NCBI RefSeq assembly: GCF_007997155.1
Contig: NZ_VORT01000015.1
Span: 1-56,437, forward strand
From: Aequorivita antarctica
GTDB lineage: Bacteria > Bacteroidota > Bacteroidia > Flavobacteriales > Flavobacteriaceae
Direction: 5' to 3'
Length of the DNA: 56,437 bases
Below are positions 34,632-43,982 of the stretch, piece by piece. Position 1 is the stretch's first letter; each line of letters starts with the position of its first letter. The position numbers were made by a program, and so were the translations under genes. The notes under the pieces were generated by a model, which worked only from the letters and a program-made list of their open reading frames with translations, did not search any database and had not been told where the DNA came from.

Positions 34632-36569
34632 TTAAAGCTTATTCCAGGTATCGTTTAAAACATTTACGTCTGGCAACATTTTGTTGGGATCCAAAACTAC
34701 ACGCTGCACTTGTTTTGTGGTTTTTAAAAGATGTTCCCAGCTATTGCCACGCTGCCAAATTTCAACGGGAAGCGAAATGTTTTCGTTTGTATTGTCTGTA
34801 TAAATAATTTGAAGGTGCACCGGCATTGGGATTTGACCATCGTTTTCAACCGTAATCAGATAATTACCTTGGTATGGTTTCACTTCAGTAATACCCAAAT
34901 CTATGTTTCCGTTGCCATAAAACCAACCTTTCCAAAACCAAGCGAGATCTTCCCCAGCTACATTTTCAATATGATTGAAAAAGTCGTTCGGTTGCGGATG
35001 TTTGTAGGCCCAAGTGTGGATGTAACTTTTAAAGGCGTTGTCAAAACGTTCAGCTCCAAGAATGTATTCGCGGAGCAAATAAAGTCCCGCTGCGGGCTTA
35101 TAATATGCAGTGTAAGCCAAATTTCTGGAATTAGCAACATCGGGATATGTATCAATACCTTCTCTATTTTCATTGGTAAGATATTGTATTAAATTCCGTG
35201 GAGAATCTTGGTTGGAAGTAAATTCGCCATTATTGAAATCTTTTGTACTGTAATGATTTATAAAGGTGTTGAAACCTTCGTCCATCCAAGGGTAGCGGCG
35301 TTCGTTGCTGCCAACGATCATCGGGAACCAGTTGTGTCCAAATTCGTGGTCGGTAACGTCCCAAAGATCCGCTGCTCCTCTATTTTTATATTCGCAAAAA
35401 CTAACGCCTGGATATTCCATACCGCCAACGCTAGCAGCTACATTTATAGCATTTGGATAAGGAAATGAAAAATAGGTTTTTGAATAAAATTCTATCGAAG
35501 CTTTTGTAAATTCCGTGGAACGGGACCAAGCGGTTTTTCCATCACTTTCTTTCGGATAAACCGATTGAGCCAATGCCATTTTTCCTTCCGGAAGGTTAAT
35601 TTTCGCGGCATCCCAGATAAACGCTTTTGAAGCAGCCCAAGCTACATCGCGAGTGTTTTCCATTTTAAAATGCCAAGTAACCATTCCACTGGTTTTGACG
35701 TGAGCGGTAGGTTTACCAACCTCATCGGGTTTTATGATATATACCGTTTCATCACTCTTTTCGGCTTGCGCCCAACGTTCCAGCTGTGTTTTGGTCAATA
35801 CTTCGTTGGGGTTTACTAGTTTTCCGGAACAAATCACGGTTTGGTCTGCTGAAGCAGTTATTTTCACATCGTAGTTTCCATATTCGCAATAGAACTCTCC
35901 TGCTCCTAAATAAGGATCGGTGTTCCAGCCTACCACATCATCAAAAACTGCTACACGTGGATACCATTGCGCAATGGCGTAAATGGTTCCATCTTTTACA
36001 TCCAGTCTACCCATGCGGTCCATACCTTCAACCGGAACTTTAAATTTAAAATTCATTTTTATATCAACCTCCCCACCTTTCGCAGCCAAAGGCTTATCCA
36101 GCCAAAGCTGCATCCGGGTATCTGTGATTAAATATTTTGTAGAAGTACCGGTCTTTGTTTTTGCTGAAACATCTGCCAATTCAAAACCACCTTCTGTATC
36201 ACCATTATAACGGTTACCTTGCACAGGCGTTGTTAAAGTTCCACGAGAGTTTTCAGTAAAACGATCTTGTTCCAAATACAGCCATATAAAATCCAGAGTT
36301 TCGGGACTGTTATTTGTGTAGTGAATGGTTACATTTCCAGAAACGGTGTGGTTTTTATCGTCCAAGGTTGCTTCCAAATTGTAATCGGCGGAATTCTGCC
36401 AATATTCCGGGCCGGGTTTTCCCGATGCTGTACGGTAAACATCTCCCTGTCTGTAAGTAAAATTATCGAAAAGATGTTGGTTGTCTGGGATTACTTCCTG
36501 TGCGTTAATTAGGGCGGAGAAAGTAAAAAGGAGCATTGAGAAAAGTAAGCTGCTTTTAGAATATGTCAT
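34632..36569 (-). CDS. Secreted M1-family metallopeptidase
   Basis: This 645-residue protein has a signal peptide (to ALINAQ), an N-terminal beta-domain and the catalytic zinc site VTDHEFGHNWFP...RRYPWMDEGFN (HExxH plus a glutamate 18 residues on). The exopeptidase-type motif is visible as VGGMEYPG. No T9SS sorting domain is present at the C-terminus, so a periplasmic or outer-membrane location is likely. It should act as an aminopeptidase on imported or cell-wall peptides. A near-consensus -7 box (TACCTTCG) lies at 36596-36603. Confidence 0.92.
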   Translation of the reverse strand: MTYSKSSLLFSMLLFTFSALINAQEVIPDNQHLFDNFTYRQGDVYRTASGKPGPEYWQNSADYNLEATLDDKNHTVSGNVTIHYTNNSPETLDFIWLYLEQDRFTENSRGTLTTPVQGNRYNGDTEGGFELADVSAKTKTGTSTKYLITDTRMQLWLDKPLAAKGGEVDIKMNFKFKVPVEGMDRMGRLDVKDGTIYAIAQWYPRVAVFDDVVGWNTDPYLGAGEFYCEYGNYDVKITASADQTVICSGKLVNPNEVLTKTQLERWAQAEKSDETVYIIKPDEVGKPTAHVKTSGMVTWHFKMENTRDVAWAASKAFIWDAAKINLPEGKMALAQSVYPKESDGKTAWSRSTEFTKASIEFYSKTYFSFPYPNAINVAASVGGMEYPGVSFCEYKNRGAADLWDVTDHEFGHNWFPMIVGSNERRYPWMDEGFNTFINHYSTKDFNNGEFTSNQDSPRNLIQYLTNENREGIDTYPDVANSRNLAYTAYYKPAAGLYLLREYILGAERFDNAFKSYIHTWAYKHPQPNDFFNHIENVAGEDLAWFWKGWFYGNGNIDLGITEVKPYQGNYLITVENDGQIPMPVHLQIIYTDNTNENISLPVEIWQRGNSWEHLLKTTKQVQRVVLDPNKMLPDVNVLNDTWNKL

Positions 36570-36700
36570 TTTATTTAATAATTAAGAAGAGAATGCGAAG
36601 GTAATAATTCAGATGTAAAAATCTTGTTAAAAAGCTTAGGTTTGCTTTACGTTAAGGGAAGTGATTGAAAAATCTATTTCATTTTTTTAGGATTCCATAA

Positions 36701-39085
36701 TTAGCTTTTAGGCTTATCGGTCTTTTTTTCAAAAAAACGTTTGTACCAAGATCTTGAGATAACACTTTCGCTATAACCATAACCGTAACCATAATTATAA
36801 CCGTTCAGCTTGTCAATCTTTACATCGTTTATTACGAATGCCATATTTTTTAGCCTATGGTTTTTATTTAACCCTTTAATAAATTCGAATAAGCGTTTAT
36901 CGGTAAACTCTGCTCTTACAACAAATAAAGTGGAATCTGCATATTCGGATATTAAAAGAGTATCGGTTACCAATAATGTAGGAGCGCAATCCACAATGAT
37001 ATAATCAAACTCTTTTTTTACGGCATTTATAAAATCTTCAAAAGCTGGACTCGATAAAAGTTCTGGAGCATTTGGAGGAATGGCACCAGCAAAACACACC
37101 TTATGGAAATCATTTAAGCCAAAACCTTTATGAATGCAGTCTTTCCAGTCTATTTTTGGATCGTGCAAATAATTTGAAAGACCCACATTATTTTTGTCAA
37201 TATTAAAATAGGTGTGTAATTGTGGGTTTCTTAAATCGGCGCCAACCAATAGAACTTTCTTTTTTATACTCGCATAGGCCAATGACAGATTTAGGGCAAT
37301 CATGGTTTTTCCTTCTTCCTTTACGGAAGAGGTTACATAAATAACCTTGCCATCTTTTACTTTTTTGCCTAAAAGATAATTAACATTGGTGCTCAGAATC
37401 CTAAAAGATTCAGCAAGAATAGAACGATCGTTGGCTTGCGTAAAACTTTTGATATTTTCAAAATATGGAATTTCTGCCGCTATGGGAATATCTGCATGTA
37501 ATTTCTCAACATCCGCCCGTTCATGGATCTTGGTGTCCATGGTAAATTTCATATAAAGAACTCCAACAGGAACCAAAAGCCCCATAAGCAGCGAAATAGC
37601 ATAAACTACTTTTTTCTTTGGAGATACTGGTTTGCTATCGCTCAATCCGTAATCAACAACTTTAACCGAAGGGGCCGTTACCGCATAGTTAATTGCGGCC
37701 TCCTCTCTTTTTTGTAGAAGTAGAAGATATAGGCTTTCTTTTATACTTTGTTGCCTTTCTATGGAACGCAATATATTTTGTTTTTCTGGAATTCTGGAAA
37801 ATTGGGCACCCGCCCGATTTTTTTGTTGGCTAAGTTGCGCAAGTGAAACGTTTTGTTGCTGTTGGTAAACGTTTACAGTATTTATAATATTCTGCTTTGT
37901 GCGACTCAACTGGCTAGACAATTCCTGTAATGTTGGATTGTTCTCACCTGCGCTGGCTGCCAATTTTTGACGTTCTAGTGCTATTTTGTTATAACTAGAC
38001 ACCAAAGAATTGATTCCGTTGCTCTCCAAGCCTATATCTGCTGGCAATAATCCATTGTCGCCCTGATCTGAAAGTGACTCACTCAATAATTTTGAAAGTT
38101 CAATTTGCGTTTCCAGTTTGTTTACTTCATCTTCGGCAATAGACTTTTTCTGTATGCTCATTCCAGCATCCGCCTCGATATAGGAAAGGTTGTTATTTCT
38201 CTGAAAAGATTCCTTTTTACCTTCTATTGTGCTCAGTTCGCCAGAAAGGTTTACAATTCTTTCATCCGTAAAATCAACCGTGCGTTTTGAAACCAATTGC
38301 CTATCCAAAACACCATCCTCATTAAAAGTTTCTATTATTTTGTTTAAAATGCGTTCATTCCTATCAGGGTTTTCCCCTTGGAGCGAGAGGGTGAGGATTT
38401 CACTTGTTTTGTTGGTAGCTTCCACCTTCATCTCTTCAATTAGGTACATTACCACTTCTTTAACAGGGCTTATAACTACTTCATAGGTGGCATCACTATA
38501 ATCTTCCAGATTGATGTTGTTCAAAAGCGTTACACTTAGGGGGAAATATTTTGTGGGAATACTCGCCTGACTTGGTAAAACGGTTAGTTTATGATCTTGC
38601 TTATCGACAAACGAAAGCCCAGAAGCATTTACAGATACGGTATAGGAAAGGGGATCAATCAAACTATCTTTCGGAAATTCTTTGGTGACAATAAATGGCG
38701 CGTCCCAAATTTCGGTGGTTTTAAGTTTCCCCACTACTGCATAAGTAACATCTAAATCCATTTCGTTGACAACATGGCTCAAGATTCGGTAAGACTCCAA
38801 AACTTCTATTTCATTATCCATATTAATCTTGGAGTTTCCGTTCAAGATTGACATGGGGTCCATGGAAATGTTCAGTTGTTTGGAATCGTCCAATACTTTT
38901 ATTTTGGCCACCGATTCAAAAATTACGGGCGCATAGCGAAGGTAAAAAAACCCTATCACGAGGCTGATTAAAATAGCTACCAGGAACCATGGCCAATACC
39001 GCAAATATTTGGACAAGGCTTTCTTGATATCAAATTGTTCTTCTTCTTCTCGAATATCCAGTGAATATGGAGGTGATCCTTTCAT
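36701..39085 (-). CDS. wzc: Wzc-type polysaccharide co-polymerase and tyrosine autokinase
   Basis: The 794-residue protein has a Wzz domain with two membrane helices (about 32-52 and 495-515) flanking a long coiled-coil periplasmic part. A cytoplasmic BY-kinase domain follows (about 560-780): Walker A SSVKEEGKTM, Walker A' LLVGADLRNP and Walker B YIIVDCAPTLLVTD. The tail is tyrosine-rich (YNYGYGYGYSESVISRSWY), the usual autophosphorylation cluster. Walker A' has glycine where most family members have the first catalytic aspartate. It ends the capsule operon and starts three bases after wza. Confidence 0.93.
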   Translation of the reverse strand: MKGSPPYSLDIREEEEQFDIKKALSKYLRYWPWFLVAILISLVIGFFYLRYAPVIFESVAKIKVLDDSKQLNISMDPMSILNGNSKINMDNEIEVLESYRILSHVVNEMDLDVTYAVVGKLKTTEIWDAPFIVTKEFPKDSLIDPLSYTVSVNASGLSFVDKQDHKLTVLPSQASIPTKYFPLSVTLLNNINLEDYSDATYEVVISPVKEVVMYLIEEMKVEATNKTSEILTLSLQGENPDRNERILNKIIETFNEDGVLDRQLVSKRTVDFTDERIVNLSGELSTIEGKKESFQRNNNLSYIEADAGMSIQKKSIAEDEVNKLETQIELSKLLSESLSDQGDNGLLPADIGLESNGINSLVSSYNKIALERQKLAASAGENNPTLQELSSQLSRTKQNIINTVNVYQQQQNVSLAQLSQQKNRAGAQFSRIPEKQNILRSIERQQSIKESLYLLLLQKREEAAINYAVTAPSVKVVDYGLSDSKPVSPKKKVVYAISLLMGLLVPVGVLYMKFTMDTKIHERADVEKLHADIPIAAEIPYFENIKSFTQANDRSILAESFRILSTNVNYLLGKKVKDGKVIYVTSSVKEEGKTMIALNLSLAYASIKKKVLLVGADLRNPQLHTYFNIDKNNVGLSNYLHDPKIDWKDCIHKGFGLNDFHKVCFAGAIPPNAPELLSSPAFEDFINAVKKEFDYIIVDCAPTLLVTDTLLISEYADSTLFVVRAEFTDKRLFEFIKGLNKNHRLKNMAFVINDVKIDKLNGYNYGYGYGYSESVISRSWYKRFFEKKTDKPKS

Positions 39086-39088
39086 TTT

Positions 39089-39856
39089 TTATTTTACTAT
39101 TAATACAACTGCCGTAAGCGCAATAGACACAATGGTTAATACTATACCTGCATCACCAATAATACCAGCACTTTTTACTTTGGCATTGTTAGGGTTTACC
39201 ACAATAAAATCATTGGGTTTTATATAATAATGGGGGGTGTTGAACCACTCTGCACTAGTTAAATCAATATGCACCACTTTACGAATACCGTTTTCCTCGG
39301 TTATTAAAAGAATGTCGTCTCTCTGTCCATTTATGGTTAAGTCTCCTGCATATCCCAACGCTTGGGGAAGGGTAATGTTTTGCTCAGTAAAGGTATAGGT
39401 CCCTGGGGTTTTTACTTCTCCCAAGATGGTAACTTTGGCATTCAACAGTCGAACGCTCACTGTGGGTTCCTTAAGGTGTCCGCCATCCTTCAAAAGCTTT
39501 TCTATGCCCTTTTCTACTTCTGCCGTTGTATTTCCACTAACTGTAATTTTACCCAAAACGGGGAAAACAATAGTCCCTTCCTTTGAAACCAAATAGCCTT
39601 GAAGTTTGATAATATCCAAACTGGGACTTGATGTGGAAGAGACAGTCTGAACGTTATATGGAATGGTTGTCTCTGGCACTAAAGCACTTACAGTAATGCT
39701 TAAAATATCGTTGGGTTGAATTTTTGACGATTCATATTCTATGTTTTGATAAGCATAGAGGTCTGCGTCCTGTAGGTACAAAATTTCCTTTTTGCTAACA
39801 CACGATTGTAATACCAATGTTAATAGTATTAGTATTATTTTGATTTTATTTTTCAT
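39089..39856 (-). CDS. wza: Wza-type polysaccharide export lipoprotein
   Basis: The 255-residue protein has a lipoprotein signal (LVLQSC, cysteine 19), a Poly_export/SLBB core (KIQPNDILSITVSAL, GYLVSKEGTIVFPVLGKI, KVTILGEVKTPGTYTF, LTLPQALGYAGDL) and a hydrophobic C-terminal helix (AGIVLTIVSIALTAVVLIV). It should form the outer-membrane export pore and dock onto Wzc. The wzc gene follows three bases later. Upstream, a 132-bp gap (39857-39988) may hold an internal promoter. Confidence 0.92.
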   Translation of the reverse strand: MKNKIKIILILLTLVLQSCVSKKEILYLQDADLYAYQNIEYESSKIQPNDILSITVSALVPETTIPYNVQTVSSTSSPSLDIIKLQGYLVSKEGTIVFPVLGKITVSGNTTAEVEKGIEKLLKDGGHLKEPTVSVRLLNAKVTILGEVKTPGTYTFTEQNITLPQALGYAGDLTINGQRDDILLITEENGIRKVVHIDLTSAEWFNTPHYYIKPNDFIVVNPNNAKVKSAGIIGDAGIVLTIVSIALTAVVLIVK

Positions 39857-39988
39857 TTTATCTCTATGAAATTTACAACGGTTAGTTTGCTGTTTACTAC
39901 ATTAGTAATACAACGAATTTACTTAATATATTTGAAATAGAAATTAGGAATGTGTTTTCAAAATTATATTTAATTAATCCATTTTTTT

Positions 39989-40837
39989 CTATAATTCTAT
40001 CTTTTTTACTGAGTTCCAGTCTATTTTTTTTTCAGCGGTTTCAATATCTATAAACTCAAAATCTGTAAGCCATTGCTCAAGTTTCTTTTTTGAAGATTTT
40101 AAGCCTACATAACTTTTTAATTTTCGCGGAATAGACAGTTCCTTTATTACGGGTTGGCCAGGATCTAGGTCCCGGGGATGGATATAGCTCATGACATAGG
40201 GATGCTTGGCGGTCCATTTCTTTAATAATGGATAGGGTGCCAAACGAAAATAGCCACCTCCTGAATAAATAAATGTCTGGCCTAATACGGTATGTGTGTT
40301 TATGGGGAATTCCCGCAATTGAATCCCGTTGTACCGCAAGATGGATGGTTCCGCAATACCATAAGTAGGCATGCCGCCATGTGCTCTTCCCGTGGGAAAT
40401 ACGGAAGAATCGGTTTCAATTCCCAATTCAAAAAGAACCTCAAAGGCCCATTTGTTTTTTTCGGTAATGGAAAAACCGGGAGCACGGAATATGCGCACTT
40501 TTTTTCCTGAAATATCTTCCAAGGTTTTTATGGAACGGCCCACATCTTCTTTGAATTCTTCTCTTTTTTGTTCAAAAACCAATTGGTGTAAATGTGTATG
40601 ACTGCCTATTTCGTAACCTCGGTTCACAATTTCCTTGACCACCTCAGGATATTGCTCCGCTATCCACCCCACAACAAAAAAAGAGGCTTTCACATCCGTT
40701 TTATCCAATATTTCAAAAATGGTTTCCATATTTTCATGAATCCTTGATTCATAATTGGACCATTCCTTTTCCGTTTTAGTGGAAGCATTGTCCAGAATAT
40801 GAAACCACTCCTCTATGTCGAACGTTAAAATATTCAT
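39989..40837 (-). CDS. Polysaccharide deacetylase of the exopolysaccharide locus
   Basis: This 282-residue NodB-fold enzyme shows the metal-binding TFDIEEWFHI, KASFFVVGWIAEQYP, GYEIGSHTHLHQL (metal histidines), FRAPGFSIT, and the C-terminal SYIHPRDLDPGQP typical of the subgroup found in XrtA-type exopolysaccharide clusters. It probably removes N-acetyl groups from the nascent polymer or a precursor. Its ATG overlaps the stop of the ATP-grasp gene by four bases. Confidence 0.9.
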   Translation of the reverse strand: MNILTFDIEEWFHILDNASTKTEKEWSNYESRIHENMETIFEILDKTDVKASFFVVGWIAEQYPEVVKEIVNRGYEIGSHTHLHQLVFEQKREEFKEDVGRSIKTLEDISGKKVRIFRAPGFSITEKNKWAFEVLFELGIETDSSVFPTGRAHGGMPTYGIAEPSILRYNGIQLREFPINTHTVLGQTFIYSGGGYFRLAPYPLLKKWTAKHPYVMSYIHPRDLDPGQPVIKELSIPRKLKSYVGLKSSKKKLEQWLTDFEFIDIETAEKKIDWNSVKKIEL

Positions 40838-42000
40838 TGATTCATCCCTTTTTTTTGTTCTCTAAATTTTGGATTAAACTGTTTTGCCAAGCCTGAATAG
40901 GTTCCCATTATAAAAGGCATGGGATCCGTAAATTCACCATCCTGCAAAAAATGTTCTGCTGAAAAGAACCGTTTTGTCCATTGCTTAAACGCTGAGAACT
41001 TACCTTTGTTAGAAAGAAGCCAGAGCAAATCCATGCTAAAATAGCGTAAATACTTACCGGGTTTATAAGTATAGATTTCAAGGGGATTATTAAGCGAAAG
41101 TGCCACAATAGATCGCGGAAAATCCACCCCTGAAATTACAGAAGCTTTAATGCAAGCAGGCACTCGCGGGTTTATTTCCATAATTTGGATATTCCCGTTT
41201 CGTGGGTCTTCAATCAAATCGAAATCTGCAAAGCCTTCCCACCCTATTATCTGCAATACCTTTGCACAAATTTCTACCAGTTCCTCTTTTTCAATGGTAC
41301 GATTAAAGCAACTGCTGCCCCCATTTATTGGGTAATATCTATGTTTTTCGATTACGGTACTATTAATCACTTTTTTATCATTCATTAAAATCTGGACCTT
41401 ATACTGAATCCCACCTTGGGGAATAAATTCCTGAAGGTGGCAGTTCCCAAACTCATCGTAGATAGCTCCGTAATGTTCCCAAAGTTCCTCAAAACTGTTT
41501 ACTTTTTTGAAACCCCTCGCCCCTGTTGTTTCATTGGGTTTTATAAGTGCTGGAAAATTAAAACCTGACGGTTCAAACCCCTTTTTTAAAGTTGAAATGT
41601 CCAAGCTTTTTGGATGTGGTAAATTATTTTCGGCGCAGATCTGCATCAATTGGTTTTTATCATATCCCTTCATAAAAATAGGATAGTCCGGAATTGAAAA
41701 TTTCACTTTTTCCTGTAGTACCGTTTTATGTTCGCTTAAATATTTTGCAGAATAATCGTTCATAGGCACGACCACATCCAAACCTTCCTTCTCTAGGTAA
41801 TCCAAAAAAAAGTCATGGAATTTCGCCGTTTCCTTTTGGGTAGACGGACAAATAATTTTGGTATGTGCATAGCGTGTATGGTAGCCGTAGGACAATTTTG
41901 TATCACAAAACAGCACTACTTCATATCCCGCCTTTTTAAGTTGTTTGGCAAAGATTACTGCCTGTATTGTCTGCCCATCCAACAATCCTACTTTTATCAT
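40834..42000 (-). CDS. ATP-grasp enzyme of the capsule cluster
   Basis: The 388-residue protein begins with a pre-ATP-grasp Rossmann-like domain (MIKVGLLDGQTIQAVIFAKQL). An ATP-grasp fold follows: FPALIKPNETTGARGFKKV (glycine-rich loop), LQEFIPQGG, and the metal-binding IQIMEINPRVPAC. Relatives ligate an amino acid or carboxylate to an amine, or form carbamoyl-like bonds. In this cluster it may add an amino acid or similar group to a sugar, which is inference. It is coupled to the downstream deacetylase gene. Confidence 0.85.
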   Translation of the reverse strand: MIKVGLLDGQTIQAVIFAKQLKKAGYEVVLFCDTKLSYGYHTRYAHTKIICPSTQKETAKFHDFFLDYLEKEGLDVVVPMNDYSAKYLSEHKTVLQEKVKFSIPDYPIFMKGYDKNQLMQICAENNLPHPKSLDISTLKKGFEPSGFNFPALIKPNETTGARGFKKVNSFEELWEHYGAIYDEFGNCHLQEFIPQGGIQYKVQILMNDKKVINSTVIEKHRYYPINGGSSCFNRTIEKEELVEICAKVLQIIGWEGFADFDLIEDPRNGNIQIMEINPRVPACIKASVISGVDFPRSIVALSLNNPLEIYTYKPGKYLRYFSMDLLWLLSNKGKFSAFKQWTKRFFSAEHFLQDGEFTDPMPFIMGTYSGLAKQFNPKFREQKKGMNQ

Positions 42001-42126
42001 TTTTTCTTGTTTTAATATGTTTCCAAAATTTTACGTGGTGACAGCCTTATTGAAAAATGACCACCATATGGACGCAAAGAAAAATATTTTTATTCAATGT
42101 AATTTCAGGGATTAGGGTTTAGAAAG

Positions 42127-42879
42127 TTAGTGCTTTTTAGGTTGAAAATAAGATTTGGCCAGAGGAATTAAAATACTGAACAAGGTTTTCATGGATTTAT
42201 AGGTAATGCGTTCCGGTTGTTTAGAAAGTCTATAAACCCATTCAAAACCATTTTTGTGCATCCAAGCAGGAGCCCTTTTTACGGTTCCCGCAAAATATTC
42301 AAAGGCCAAGCCAACACCAACTGAAATCGTATTTTCAAGATGCGGTTGTAACAGTGCCATAATGCGTTCCTGTTTGGGAGCTCCAAGTCCACACCAAAAA
42401 AAAGTGGGTGCCAAGGCATTGACTCCCTTTGCTAAACCTTCAATGTCAAACTCCTCCAAAGGTTGAAATGGAGGCGAAACCAAAGCTTTTATATCCAGAC
42501 CTGGGTATTTTGCCAATAGGTTTTTTTTAAGGGAGTCTAAGGAGTTTTGTGAACTTCCATAGAAATAATGTGAATATCCTTTTTCTTTGGAAACGCTGAA
42601 TATTGCATCCATTAAATCCTTGCCTGAAGTTTTCCCTACCTCATCAACCCCTTGGTTGTGCGCTATCCAAACCAAAGGCATTCCATCAGGAACAGTAAGC
42701 AACGAACCATTTTGAATTGCACAGTATTCCTCTTCATGGTTTGAAATATAAACTGTGCGTGAATTGGTTACACACACATATCCATACTTTTTATTGGTAA
42801 TCGCATTAATTAAAAAATCAAAAGCCGTGGTCAGGTTTACTTTTGAAATTCCTATTTTGTCAATGTAATAACGTTGCAT
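42127..42879 (-). CDS. WecG/TagA/CpsF-family glycosyltransferase
   Basis: The 250-residue protein has the family hallmarks: TNSRTVYISNHEEEY, LTVPDGMPLVW, FWCGLGAPKQE, and VGLAFEYFAGTVKRAPAWM followed by GFEWVYRLSKQPER. These enzymes transfer an N-acetylmannosamine(uronate)-type sugar to a lipid-linked first sugar. It probably adds the second sugar after the MraY-like initiating enzyme. Five bases separate it from the upstream glycosyltransferase gene. Confidence 0.92.
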   Translation of the reverse strand: MQRYYIDKIGISKVNLTTAFDFLINAITNKKYGYVCVTNSRTVYISNHEEEYCAIQNGSLLTVPDGMPLVWIAHNQGVDEVGKTSGKDLMDAIFSVSKEKGYSHYFYGSSQNSLDSLKKNLLAKYPGLDIKALVSPPFQPLEEFDIEGLAKGVNALAPTFFWCGLGAPKQERIMALLQPHLENTISVGVGLAFEYFAGTVKRAPAWMHKNGFEWVYRLSKQPERITYKSMKTLFSILIPLAKSYFQPKKH

Positions 42880-42884
42880 CTACT

Positions 42885-43982
42885 CTATTTTATTAATTCA
42901 TTTAATATTGTTGTAAAGCAATTTTCAAAAGCTTCCAAGGTGAAATTTTCCTCATATCTTTTTCTTCCCTCCCGCCCCATTTTTAAACGTAATACTGGAT
43001 CAACAATGAGCATTTCCAATTTTTCGGCGAAGGCTTGGGCGTCGTCTTTCTCCACCAAAAAACCTGTTTTTCCTTCCAAAATTATATCCGGAATTCCGCC
43101 TTCTAAAGTAGAAACTACGGGTAATGAAAATTGCATAGCTTCAAGGTTTACCAGTCCAAACGTTTCATTTAAAGTGGGAAATGCGAAAATATCCGCCTCG
43201 GAAAAGGCCCACTCTTTTTCCGCTCCGTACTTTTTTCCAGCGTAATGGATTTTTTCAGATAAGCCAAGTTCCGTTACTTTTTTCTGAAACATTTCAGAAG
43301 TAATATCACTTTCGCCACCAATAAAAGTGCAATGAAAAGGAAGTTGCTTTTCCTTTAAAATTTTACAGGCTTCCAACAACACAAATACACCTTTGGCTTT
43401 CATTAAATTTGACAAAAAGAGAATCTGGACTTCCTGTGAATCTTCTTTTTCTCTAGCTATAATTGTGCTTGAAAATTCTGGAATTCCGTTCGGGCAGAAA
43501 TGCACGCGCGATTGAGGAACGTATTTTTGTATTTCGGGATATAAATATTTTGACAGCAAAATAACGTCAGTATTTTTAAAAAGCATTTTGCACAGCATCA
43601 CATCCAGCCATTTTTCCTGCCTTTCCACCATACTTCTGTTATGAAGGTGGTACACAATTTTTCGCCCAAAAAGTTTCGCTAACACTGCAATAAAGGCGTC
43701 TTTATAAAAAGCCTTTCCTTTTGCAGTTAACGCTATGTAAACTAAATCAGGTTTAAAAACCATCAATTGCTTTAATGTTTGAAAAACAATTTTCAAATAC
43801 AGCCCAATTTTCTGTAAAGGGTTTTTACCTATTTCATCCAAGGATTTTGATGTTCCCAAATTGATATATTCGGAAGTGATGCTGGTGTTAATAATCGAAC
43901 TATCCATTATGTATTTACCAACCATGGAAGAGCCGTGGACCGGTGGCGGAAGATGAAGAATAAACAGGACTTTTTTCTTCAT
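42885..43982 (-). CDS. Family 4-type glycosyltransferase
   Basis: The 365-residue GT-B enzyme has the N-terminal HLPPPVHGSS, the nucleotide-binding VQILFLSNLMKAKGVFVLLEA and the EX7E-type FPTLNETFGLVNLEAM. It should transfer a nucleotide-activated sugar to the growing repeat unit. Donor and acceptor are not predictable. The start ATG overlaps the stop of the next glycosyltransferase gene by four bases. Confidence 0.9.
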   Translation of the reverse strand: MKKKVLFILHLPPPVHGSSMVGKYIMDSSIINTSITSEYINLGTSKSLDEIGKNPLQKIGLYLKIVFQTLKQLMVFKPDLVYIALTAKGKAFYKDAFIAVLAKLFGRKIVYHLHNRSMVERQEKWLDVMLCKMLFKNTDVILLSKYLYPEIQKYVPQSRVHFCPNGIPEFSSTIIAREKEDSQEVQILFLSNLMKAKGVFVLLEACKILKEKQLPFHCTFIGGESDITSEMFQKKVTELGLSEKIHYAGKKYGAEKEWAFSEADIFAFPTLNETFGLVNLEAMQFSLPVVSTLEGGIPDIILEGKTGFLVEKDDAQAFAEKLEMLIVDPVLRLKMGREGRKRYEENFTLEAFENCFTTILNELIK

